Assembly: GCA_029858845.1 (NCBI GenBank)
Contig: JAOUEG010000121.1
Span: 1 to 6,055, forward strand
Source: Chloroflexota bacterium
Lineage (GTDB): Bacteria > Chloroflexota > Limnocylindria > Limnocylindrales > CSP1-4
DNA length: 6,055 nt
Direction of reading: 5' to 3'
The stretch's first letter is position 1, and every line of letters begins with the position of its first letter. Made by a program: the position numbers and the translations under genes. The notes beneath the pieces are model-generated. The model was not told the DNA's origin. It did no database searches and saw only the letters and a list, made by a program, of their open reading frames with translations. Positions 1 through 5,871 of this stretch are shown here, in pieces.

Positions 1-1165
1 AGGCCGAATCGATGACCAGGATCTCGTCGAGCAGCGGCACTCGGCCCACCATCTCGCGCATCGCCCGGTTGACGATGGGCCCGATCGTCTCCTCCTCGTT
101 GAGCGTGGGCAGGACGAGCGAGATCGTGATGTCCTGCTTCTCCTTGAGCTGGACGAGCCGCCCCAGGTCGCTGAACTCGCCGTGATGGAAGTTCGATTCG
201 CCGAACCAGCGGTCGACCCGGGCCGGAACGGCCCGAGCCTCCTCGGCCGCGCGATCGGCGGCAGCCAGGGTCTCGGCGCGGGCCGCCAGGGCATCGAACG
301 TCTGGCCGCCGATCTGCTCACGGGTCTTGACGACCACCACGCTCGGCTTGGCGCGGGCGGCGATCGCCTCGGGCAGGGCCCCGAACAGGTACGAGTCAGT
401 GGCGTCGGCGCCGGGGACGGCGGAGGCGCCCATGACCACGAGATCGGCCGTCTCGGCTTCGCGAAGGATGGCGTTGCGGACGTTGGGAGCTTCCCGCAGG
501 GCAGCCTCACCGCGACCGTGCAGGTGCTGCTTGATGAACGCCGCGAGTGCCCGCTCGGCCTGGGCGCGGACGGCCATCGTGATACCGGGCGGGACCAGGT
601 GGAGGACCACGACCGTTGCGCCGTGGTGACGGGCGATCGCGTCCGCGAACCGCACGGCGAGTTCCGCGTGGGGTCCCCCGCGAACGGGAACGAGGACCCG
701 CTTGATCTTGCCGGAGCCACGCTGCTTGATGACGGCGATGTCGCTTGGCGACTCGCGAACGACCTCGTCGATCGTCGTCGAGAAGACGGTCGGACCGCGA
801 TTTCGACCTTCGGTCGCGGACGGCGCCTTGCCACCCCAGCCGAAGATGATGAGGTCGGCTTCCTGCTCGGCCGAGGCCTCGATGATCCCCTCGGCGGCGT
901 GCCGTCCGATCCGAACCATGGGACGGATGGTGGTGCCCTCGGGCCCGTAGTCGAGGACCTTCTGGAGCAGGCGCCGGGCGTGCCGGGCGCGCGTAGCCCC
1001 GTCCGACAGGGGCACCCCCTCGGGCACCTCGACGATGCCCAGGGCCGTCAGTTCGCCCTGGCGGGGTGCGAGGATCGCGGCGCCGAGCCGGATCAGCTCC
1101 TCCGCCGTTTCCGGGTTCGCGACCGGGATGAGGATCCGCGCGGGCAGCGGCGATCCAGCGCTCAT
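1..1165 (-). CDS. Tandem UspA domains fused to a GpgS-like (GT81/GT2) glycosyltransferase; partial at the left edge
   Basis: The frame opens with ATG at 1165 and stays open to the window edge, giving 388 residues without a stop; the C-terminal part lies outside. Residues about 9-148 form a first UspA-like domain (ARILIPV start, DLIIFGWGG at 104-112, ending SDIAVIK). Residues about 154-281 form a second (IKRVLVPV start, DLVVMGAS at 241-248, FGALPEAIA at 261-269, SVVVVK end). A charged, Ala-rich linker follows to about 335. Then comes a glycosyltransferase start: DLGRLVQLKEKQDITISLVL, then PTLNEEETIG at 353-362 and VIDS at 384-387. This strongly recalls glucosyl-3-phosphoglycerate synthase, which joins glucose from an NDP-sugar to 3-phosphoglycerate in the cytoplasm. 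Known GpgS proteins are about 320 residues and, to my knowledge, lack Usp domains, so the fusion is unusual. The start overlaps the upstream glycosyltransferase stop by 4 bases, so the pair is probably co-translated. The metal-binding DxD and acceptor sites cannot be checked here. Usp and GT-A calls are firm; the exact GpgS activity is inferred. Confidence 0.85.
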   Translation of the reverse strand, partial: MSAGSPLPARILIPVANPETAEELIRLGAAILAPRQGELTALGIVEVPEGVPLSDGATRARHARRLLQKVLDYGPEGTTIRPMVRIGRHAAEGIIEASAEQEADLIIFGWGGKAPSATEGRNRGPTVFSTTIDEVVRESPSDIAVIKQRGSGKIKRVLVPVRGGPHAELAVRFADAIARHHGATVVVLHLVPPGITMAVRAQAERALAAFIKQHLHGRGEAALREAPNVRNAILREAETADLVVMGASAVPGADATDSYLFGALPEAIAARAKPSVVVVKTREQIGGQTFDALAARAETLAAADRAAEEARAVPARVDRWFGESNFHHGEFSDLGRLVQLKEKQDITISLVLPTLNEEETIGPIVNRAMREMVGRVPLLDEILVIDSA

Positions 1166-1179
1166 GCCCCGGAAGCCTC
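1162..1179 (-). promoter_or_regulatory. ATGA stop/start overlap with weak GAGG ribosome-binding site (translational coupling)
   Basis: The stop TGA of the 462-residue glycosyltransferase (1164-1162) shares bases with the ATG of the Usp-glycosyltransferase fusion (1165-1163). A GAGG at 1179-1176 lies 10 bases before the ATG, within the upstream coding region. This is a typical termination-reinitiation arrangement and implies that the two glycosyltransferases are made together. No -10-like box stands close before this start, unlike at several other genes here. Confidence 0.6.
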
Positions 1180-2550
1180 GGCGTCCTGCGTGCGCCAGCG
1201 GTCCACGAGATACGGCTTGAGCAGCTCGAACTCGCGTGCCTGGCGCTCGACTCGTTCTTCCGCCTGATCCGTGGTCACGTTGCGGTTCTCGATGACGAAG
1301 CTGCCGACGCGCCCGAAGTAGATCGGCACGAGAGCCGCGACCATCGTCTCCAGCGAGGGCTTGGGATCGCGGGCGGCGAGGACCAGGTCATACACGACCC
1401 GGGCCCACAGGTCGTCCGGGAAGTAGAACTCGCTGACCGCGTCCGCCATCTCCAGGGTCGTGGCCGAGGTCGAGGCGACGTCACCGCCGATCCCCAGTTT
1501 GGCCCGCGCATGATCACCCAGGTGCCCGGCCTCGGCGGCGAGTTCCAGTACGGTCTCGACCGACTCGGGCGAGAGCATCGACCGCCAGGCGTCCACGAGC
1601 GTGAGCGATCCGGCGTGGAACTCGGACAGGAGTCGCAGCGTGTTCACTTCCAGCGGCGGGGGGTCGATGATGCGCTCGAACCCGTACGCCGGGACGTCAT
1701 GACTGCCCCGGATGTCCAGCCAGCGCTCGTCATAGCGCTCGGCCAGTCGGAGGATCGTGCCGACGACCTGACGGAACATCGGGCCGAGGTCGGCTCCCGG
1801 GTCCTTGGGGTCGTGGACCTTGGCCCCAAGCCTCGTCTGGCAGACGGCGAACCCGCCGGCCAGCGCCGATGTCGTCATCCAGATATCGATGCCGAACTTG
1901 CTGACGTCTTCGGTCCAGTCGTCGAGCGCGAGGTAGTGGCGGATGAGGTCGCCGCTGACCCCGAAGTCGCCGCCGATCGGTTGCCGGATCCGATGGCCGT
2001 AGAGGGCCCGCGTGAGCGGATACGTGACGGTGTTCGTGATCGTTCCGTCGAATTTGTAGCGCGAGTAGAGGGGCGCGGTGAAGTCGTAGCCACCCTTGAG
2101 GATGGGTCCGGCCAGGAGTTCGATCCATTCGGGCACGATGCTGCGCAGGTCCGAATCCACGACGACGAGCGCCTCGACCTCGAGCGCGGCGGCGATCTCG
2201 AAGATGGTCCGCAGCGCCGCGCCCTTGCCGCCGACGCCATCGATCTCCGGGTAGGTGAGGCTCACCCGTTCCAACCGGTTCGTCGGTCGCACCAGCAGGA
2301 TCTTCTCGACGTAGTCGGGAGGCTCCGTCTCGATCACGACTCGGCTGGTCCCGTCGGGCGACCCAGCGTCGCTGTTGACGACCACGGGGTGCAGATCCGG
2401 GAAGTACTGGACGAGCCCCGCCTGCGCGGCGCGAACCACGTAGCCGATCGTCGCCGCGTTCTTGAAGCTGGGGATTCCGACCATGATGTCGGCCTTGCCG
2501 AGTCGCGCGATCTCGTCGCGGACCGCTGGGCTGAGGACGGTGTCAGGCAC
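1162..2550 (-). CDS. GT-A glycosyltransferase, glucosylglycerate / glucosyl-3-phosphoglycerate synthase-like
   Basis: This 462-residue cytosolic protein starts with GTG. Residues about 20-290 form a GT-A catalytic domain: IPSFKNAATIG at 26-36 (sugar-nucleotide entry loop), DAGSPDGT at 61-68, GGKGAAL at 107-113, the metal-binding DSD at 132-134, RQPIGGDFG at 189-197, FGIDIWM at 219-225 and KVHDPKDP at 244-251. In GpgS the GKG loop, the DSD, a QPLGG(E/D) loop and a late histidine bind the nucleotide, metal and acceptor; all have counterparts here (the histidine would be H246). Residues about 300-462 form an extra, mostly helical region absent from mycobacterial GpgS, so this is not a simple orthologue. 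It may act on glycerate directly, as single-step glucosylglycerate synthases do, or on glucosyl-3-phosphoglycerate like MggA. No signal peptide or membrane segment is seen. It is followed with overlap by the Usp-GpgS-like fusion, which points to a shared sugar-glycerate pathway. The sugar donor and acceptor are inferred. Confidence 0.85.
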   Translation of the reverse strand: MPDTVLSPAVRDEIARLGKADIMVGIPSFKNAATIGYVVRAAQAGLVQYFPDLHPVVVNSDAGSPDGTSRVVIETEPPDYVEKILLVRPTNRLERVSLTYPEIDGVGGKGAALRTIFEIAAALEVEALVVVDSDLRSIVPEWIELLAGPILKGGYDFTAPLYSRYKFDGTITNTVTYPLTRALYGHRIRQPIGGDFGVSGDLIRHYLALDDWTEDVSKFGIDIWMTTSALAGGFAVCQTRLGAKVHDPKDPGADLGPMFRQVVGTILRLAERYDERWLDIRGSHDVPAYGFERIIDPPPLEVNTLRLLSEFHAGSLTLVDAWRSMLSPESVETVLELAAEAGHLGDHARAKLGIGGDVASTSATTLEMADAVSEFYFPDDLWARVVYDLVLAARDPKPSLETMVAALVPIYFGRVGSFVIENRNVTTDQAEERVERQAREFELLKPYLVDRWRTQDAEASGA

Positions 2551-2556
2551 GTTCCA

Positions 2557-2562
2557 ACCCTA
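2557..2562 (-). promoter_or_regulatory. Putative -10 box (TAGGGT) for the glycosyltransferase pair, leaderless
   Basis: On the minus strand TAGGGT is followed by six bases (TGGAAC) and then the GTG start at 2550, so transcription would begin at or next to the start codon. No convincing TTGACA-like -35 is seen 16-18 bases upstream. The match to TANNNT is short, and the call rests mainly on the same spacing recurring at 3326 and 3368. Confidence 0.5.
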
Positions 2563-2627
2563 CCATCCCGTGCTGTCCGTGCGCTCCACCCGGGCTCGGG
2601 ACGCCGCGGCCGCCGGTCATCCCGGGA

Positions 2628-3326
2628 TCAGCGCCTCGGCATGTTCGACTTGGTCCAGTCGTGGGCCAATTCGCCCGACCGATAGCGTGAATTGGCTTCC
2701 TTGAGCGTCACGCCGGTGAACCCCTGCATCCGCCACGACCCGATCCAGGTGATGTACGGCGGGAGCACGTACGGGCCGGCGCGCACGAGGTCGTCGCCGG
2801 GGATGATCGCCTCGAGCAGGCGCTTGCGCTCCAGGAGCGGGACGTCAAGCAGCCACTCTCCGTCGAGCCAGAGGAGGTCGGTGGCGACGAAGTTGACGAT
2901 GTCGTCGTCCTCGAACGTCCGGGCCGCATCCTCGGCCTCGAGACGCTTGCGCGCCTCTTCGGTCCGACTGCGCCGGATGCCGATCAGCGGCTTGGCCAGG
3001 AATTGGCCCACGGACGGCATGTCGTCCGCCCCGAGGTGGGGCGGCTTGTCGGGGAGCGGGACCTGCTTCGTCAGGTAGCCGTCGAGGATGACGCCGACGG
3101 CGGTATTGGCGATCGCTCTCGACAGGGCCTTGAGGACCGCGTCGTGCCCGGTCACGGGTTCGCCGTCTTCGTACAGCGCCGCATCGTCCAGCGTGGCGGC
3201 CGCGATCACCCGCACGCCCTGCCAGAGTGGCTCCACCACGGGCTGCTGGATGCGCTCCGGTCGATCGCGCCCGTACGTCTGCGGCCGGAGGACGGCGGCG
3301 AGCCGGATCGGTTCTGGGTCGGTCAT
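2628..3326 (-). CDS. ATP-dependent DNA ligase adenylation-domain homologue, probably catalytically inactive
   Basis: The 232-residue protein follows the order of a LigD/Lig-type nucleotidyltransferase domain. VEPLWQGVRV at 31-40 lines up with the family's motif I (E-P-K-x-D-G-x-R), but the AMP-accepting lysine is Leu34 and the aspartate is Gln36. ALYEDGEPVTG at 50-60 lines up with the L-x-SRNG-x-x-T stretch without its arginine. VILDGYL at 79-85 resembles motif III (DGE) with Tyr84 for glutamate. The later half is much better kept: FVATDLLWLDGEWL at 146-159, PLLERKRLLEAI at 163-174, GFTGVTLK at 202-209 (motif V, with Lys209), SRYRSG at 213-218 and DWTKSN at 223-228. No OB-fold domain follows, since the chain ends right after the last motif. 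Ordinary ligases have one, usually with motif VI. The likely picture is a ligase-derived pseudoenzyme, perhaps a nucleic-acid or nucleotide binder; its function is unknown. It has its own promoter and no partner gene in an obvious operon. Homology is inferred from motif order, not from a search. Confidence 0.75.
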   Translation of the reverse strand: MTDPEPIRLAAVLRPQTYGRDRPERIQQPVVEPLWQGVRVIAAATLDDAALYEDGEPVTGHDAVLKALSRAIANTAVGVILDGYLTKQVPLPDKPPHLGADDMPSVGQFLAKPLIGIRRSRTEEARKRLEAEDAARTFEDDDIVNFVATDLLWLDGEWLLDVPLLERKRLLEAIIPGDDLVRAGPYVLPPYITWIGSWRMQGFTGVTLKEANSRYRSGELAHDWTKSNMPRR

Positions 3327-3332
3327 GAGGGC

Positions 3333-3338
3333 ATCGTA
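3333..3338 (-). promoter_or_regulatory. Putative -10 box (TACGAT) for the ligase-like gene, leaderless
   Basis: On the minus strand TACGAT is followed by six bases (GCCCTC) and the ATG at 3326. Seventeen bases upstream lies ATGATA (3361-3356), which matches TTGACA at four of six positions and could be the -35. No Shine-Dalgarno sequence precedes the ATG, which agrees with a leaderless message. Confidence 0.55.
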
Positions 3339-3355
3339 CGCCCGTCCGGCGCGCG

Positions 3356-3361
3356 TATCAT
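3356..3361 (+). promoter_or_regulatory. Putative -10 box (TATCAT) for the MFS transporter, leaderless
   Basis: TATCAT is followed by six bases (CCGCGC) and the GTG start at 3368, mirroring the promoter of the divergent gene. The -35 position (3333-3338, ATCGTA) is a poor match to TTGACA and coincides with the opposite -10 box. There is no Shine-Dalgarno sequence before the GTG. Confidence 0.55.
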
Positions 3362-3367
3362 CCGCGC

Positions 3368-4789
3368 GTGGCCACCGTCGCCGAGCCCCGCGTCCCCGCG
3401 AACTCGCCCGGCGGCCTGGCCGGGCTGACGCCCAGCGGCCGCGGCATCGTTCCCGTCTCGTGGGCGCTGTACGACTTCGCCAACACGATCTTCAGTTACG
3501 CGGTCGTCTCGGTCGCGATCGGCCTGTGGCTGACCGATGAGTCCCGGTTCGGGGCGGGCCCCGGCCAGCTGGCCCAGGGGATCGCGATCGCGATCAGCGT
3601 CGGGATCAACGCGCTCGTGTCGCCGATCCTCGGCGCGCTCAGTGACCGGGGAGGCCGGCGGCTTCCATTCCTGCTGTTCTTCACCGTCCTGTGCATCGGG
3701 CCGACGCTGATCATCGGACTGTCGCCGGCGCTCCTCGGGGTGCTCCTGTTCATCGTCGCGAACTTCGCCTACCAGGCGGCGCTGATCTACTACGACGCGA
3801 CGCTGGCAGTGGTGAGCTACCCGGCAAGCCGCGGGCGACTGTCGGGGATCGGCGTGGCGATCGGCTACATGGGGACGATCTTCGTGGCCCTTGTCCTGAT
3901 CGTCCTCGGCGTCGAGGCGAACGGGATGTTCATCGTGGCGGGCCTGCTGTTCGCGATCTTCGCCGCCCCCATCTTCCTGGTCGTGCGGGAGCCGGCCACC
4001 GGCGCGCCGCCGATCACGCGCGCTGACGTGTTTCGAGCCCTGGGCCAGCTGCGCGAGACGATCGAGCACGCGCGGGCCGTGCCGGGCCTCGGGCGGTTCC
4101 TGGTCGGGCGCTTCTTCTACAGCGACGCCGTCAACACCCTGATCGTCGTCATGAGCGTCATCGCGGTCCGAGCCATGGGGCTGACCGAGAGCGAGTTCCT
4201 GATGCTGTCGCTGATGCTGACCGTGATCGCCATCCTGACCAGCTTCTTCTGGGGTTGGCTGACGGACCGCATCGGCCCCAAGCGGTCGCTCCTGATCGTG
4301 CTGGCGTCGTGGTCGGTGGGGCTGTTCATGGGCATCGTCGCACTCGGCATCCCGGGCACGACTCCCGGGATCGTCATCTTCGTGGCGGCCGGGGCGATCC
4401 TCGGCAGCGGCCTGGGGGGTGTCCAGGTGACCGATCGCGTCCTGATGATCCGCCTCTCCCCCGCGTCCCGCCTTGGCGAGTTCTTCGGGATCTACGGGCT
4501 GGTGGGCAAGGCCTCACAGGTGGTCGGGTCGCTGATCTACGGCCTGATCGTGTTCTTCCTCGTCGACCCGCTCGGCAACGGCGCCTACCAGATCGCGGTC
4601 CTGAGCCTGTTCGGGACGATGCTCATCGGCCTGTGGCTGGTGTGGCCCGTCCGCGACGATCTCCCCGGCGTCGGTGGCGCGACCGCCCTGCCGGTGACAG
4701 GCTCGCCCCTGGCCCTGGCGTCCGACGTCGTGCCGACCGTCGCCGCACCGCCCGTGGCCGCGCCGTCCGACCAAGCTGAGTCGCCCTGA
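3368..4789 (+). CDS. MFS transporter, UMF1 / Atg22-like family
   Basis: This 473-residue inner-membrane protein is predicted to have 12 membrane helices, at about 31-53, 70-91, 99-117, 119-141, 158-180, 186-206, 248-268, 276-297, 306-327, 333-355, 370-398 and 405-427. SWALYDFANTIF at 31-42 is the signature start of the UMF1 family, the bacterial relatives of the yeast vacuolar effluxer Atg22. MFS motif A appears as GALSDRGGRR at 89-98 and again as GWLTDRIGPKR at 296-306 in the second half, as expected from the internal duplication. The central loop (207-247) is cytoplasmic and charged. The last 45 residues are a Pro/Ala/Val-rich tail with no recognised domain. The GTG start is chosen because no ATG occurs before residue 169 and a -10 box stands six bases ahead. 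The substrate is unknown; amino-acid or nutrient export is only the family's loose association. It is divergent from the ligase-like gene and converges on galE. Confidence 0.92.
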   Translation: MATVAEPRVPANSPGGLAGLTPSGRGIVPVSWALYDFANTIFSYAVVSVAIGLWLTDESRFGAGPGQLAQGIAIAISVGINALVSPILGALSDRGGRRLPFLLFFTVLCIGPTLIIGLSPALLGVLLFIVANFAYQAALIYYDATLAVVSYPASRGRLSGIGVAIGYMGTIFVALVLIVLGVEANGMFIVAGLLFAIFAAPIFLVVREPATGAPPITRADVFRALGQLRETIEHARAVPGLGRFLVGRFFYSDAVNTLIVVMSVIAVRAMGLTESEFLMLSLMLTVIAILTSFFWGWLTDRIGPKRSLLIVLASWSVGLFMGIVALGIPGTTPGIVIFVAAGAILGSGLGGVQVTDRVLMIRLSPASRLGEFFGIYGLVGKASQVVGSLIYGLIVFFLVDPLGNGAYQIAVLSLFGTMLIGLWLVWPVRDDLPGVGGATALPVTGSPLALASDVVPTVAAPPVAAPSDQAESP

Positions 4790-4806
4790 CCCCCATGCCT
4801 CGCCCT

Positions 4807-4835
4807 CCCGGCCGACGGCCCGGGCGCCGACGGCG
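4807..4835. terminator. Two GC-rich hairpins between convergent genes, possible bidirectional terminator
   Basis: The 64-bp gap between the transporter stop and the galE stop contains CCCGGCC-GAC-GGCC(C)GGG at 4807-4824 (seven pairs, one bulged C) and CGCC-GAC-GGCG at 4825-4835 (four pairs). They share the core GCCGACGGC. There is no T-run on either side, so this is not a classic intrinsic terminator. Its place between convergent genes is the main support. Confidence 0.35.
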
Positions 4836-4853
4836 AGCCGCGTTGCGGGCGCG

Positions 4854-5852
4854 TCAGTCCGGGTAGCCGGCCGGATGGGCCTGGCGCCAGGCCCACGCGG
4901 ATCCGATCATCGCCTCCAGGGAGGATCGCTCCGGACGCCAGCCCAGGACCTCCGCCGCGCGATCGATGGCCGCCACGAGGACGGGCGGATCGCCCGCGCG
5001 CCGCGGCCCGACCGCGTACGGGATCGCGTGGCCCACGACGGCCTCCGCCGCCGCGATGACCTCCCGGTTGCTGAACCCGCCGCCGCTGCCGAGATTGCAG
5101 GCAAGGGCGCCGTCCGCGGTCCGCGGATCGTCGGGGGCCGTGGCCTGGATGGCCCGCAGATGGGCATCGGCCAGGTCGAGCACGTGGATGTAGTCGCGGA
5201 TGCAGGTGCCGTCCGGTGTCGGGTAGTCGTCGCCGAACAGGGTCAGCGCCGGGCCTCCTTCGGCCGCGCGGAGGATCGCCGGGATCAGGTGCGTCTCGGG
5301 GTCGTGGTTCTCGCCGAGCTCGGCGGTCGCGCCGGCGACGTTGAAGTAGCGCAGGGTCACGCTGCGCAGGCCGTAGGCCGCGCCATACCAGTGGAGCGCG
5401 CCCTCGAACGTCCGCTTGGTATCGCCGTATGGGTTGATTGGTCGGAGCGGGGCGGTCTCGCGGATGGGGGTCGTCTCCGGCACGCCATAGACCGCGGCCG
5501 TGGACGAGAAGACCACCCGGTCCACGCCGGTCGCGCGCGCGGCCTCCAGCAGCGCCACGCCGCCGGCGACGTTGTCCCGGTAGTAGGTGCCCGGGTCGAC
5601 GATCGACTCGCCCACGAGCGACCGCGCCCCGCAGTGAAGGATCGCCTCGACGCCCTCGGCCGCCAGCAGCCGTTCCATGGATGCCTGGTCGGCGTACGTC
5701 CCGACGCGGAGGCGGGCACCGGCAGCCACCGACGATCGATGGCCGGTGGTCATGTCGTCCAGCACGACGACATCGTGTCCGGCGCGGAGGAGCGCGACGA
5801 CCGAGACGGATCCGACGTAGCCCGCGCCCCCGGTCACCAGGATGGTGGTCAT
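4854..5852 (-). CDS. galE: UDP-glucose 4-epimerase
   Basis: This 332-residue protein is a cytosolic, NAD-dependent short-chain dehydrogenase/reductase of the extended type, which interconverts UDP-glucose and UDP-galactose. The Rossmann fold starts at residue 4 with LVTGGAGYVGS (NAD-binding GxxGxxG at 8-14). The catalytic triad is visible as Ser117 (FSSTAAVYG, 115-123), Tyr142 and Lys146 (NPYGDTK, 140-146). Further GalE hallmarks are LDDMTTGHR at 31-39, GESIVDP at 81-87, LRYFNVAGA at 167-175, TPDGTCIRDYIHVLDLADAH at 212-231 and RRAGDPPVLVA at 284-294. Length is normal for the family (about 330-340) and all key residues are present, so it should be active. Related nucleotide-sugar epimerases (UDP-GlcNAc, UDP-glucuronate) cannot be fully excluded, but the TPDGTCIRDY stretch favours GalE. 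It stands 19 bp after a possible upstream coding end and may be in an operon with it, or use its own near-leaderless promoter. It could supply galactosyl donors for envelope polysaccharides. Confidence 0.95.
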   Translation of the reverse strand: MTTILVTGGAGYVGSVSVVALLRAGHDVVVLDDMTTGHRSSVAAGARLRVGTYADQASMERLLAAEGVEAILHCGARSLVGESIVDPGTYYRDNVAGGVALLEAARATGVDRVVFSSTAAVYGVPETTPIRETAPLRPINPYGDTKRTFEGALHWYGAAYGLRSVTLRYFNVAGATAELGENHDPETHLIPAILRAAEGGPALTLFGDDYPTPDGTCIRDYIHVLDLADAHLRAIQATAPDDPRTADGALACNLGSGGGFSNREVIAAAEAVVGHAIPYAVGPRRAGDPPVLVAAIDRAAEVLGWRPERSSLEAMIGSAWAWRQAHPAGYPD

Positions 5853-5860
5853 CGCGGTGA

Positions 5861-5866
5861 ACGATA
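5861..5866 (-). promoter_or_regulatory. Putative -10 box (TATCGT) for galE
   Basis: TATCGT on the minus strand lies eight bases before the galE ATG at 5852, which would give a leader of zero to two bases. It resembles the boxes before three other starts here, but the spacing is two bases longer. It falls in the 19-bp gap after a possible upstream gene. No clear -35 is seen. Confidence 0.4.
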
Positions 5867-5871
5867 CGGGT

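Noticed and set aside
182..1267. Long plus-strand open frame of 361 residues
   Set aside because: It lies opposite the Usp-glycosyltransferase frame, has low-complexity Gly/Arg/Asp-rich composition and no motif. It is the usual mirror of G/C-ended codons.
2551..2627. Small gene or RNA in the 77-bp gap before the glycosyltransferase pair
   Set aside because: Apart from the -10-like box at 2557-2562 and weak GC-rich inverted repeats, I see no start with a coding frame and no RNA fold I recognise.
2619..2628. Perfect 10-bp palindrome ATCCCGGGAT at the stop of the ligase-like gene
   Set aside because: It has no loop and no T-run, so it is not a convincing terminator. Short palindromes are common at this GC content, and a single copy does not support an operator call.
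1510..2685. Long plus-strand open frame of 391 residues
   Set aside because: It is antisense to the 462-residue glycosyltransferase, which has a full set of catalytic motifs. The plus frame is Arg/Asp/Val-rich with no recognisable domain.
3580..3595. GATCGCGATCGCGATC tandem repeat
   Set aside because: It encodes IAIAI within a transmembrane helix of the transporter. Codon choice for alternating Ile and Ala explains it.
3323..4069. Minus-strand open frame of 248 residues opposite the transporter
   Set aside because: It is rich in Arg, Asp, Glu and His without a fold signature, and overlaps the well-supported MFS gene. It is a shadow frame.
5438..5860. Plus-strand Arg/Pro-rich open frame of 140 residues
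   Set aside because: It is antisense to galE, which has all catalytic residues, and its composition is typical of a shadow frame.
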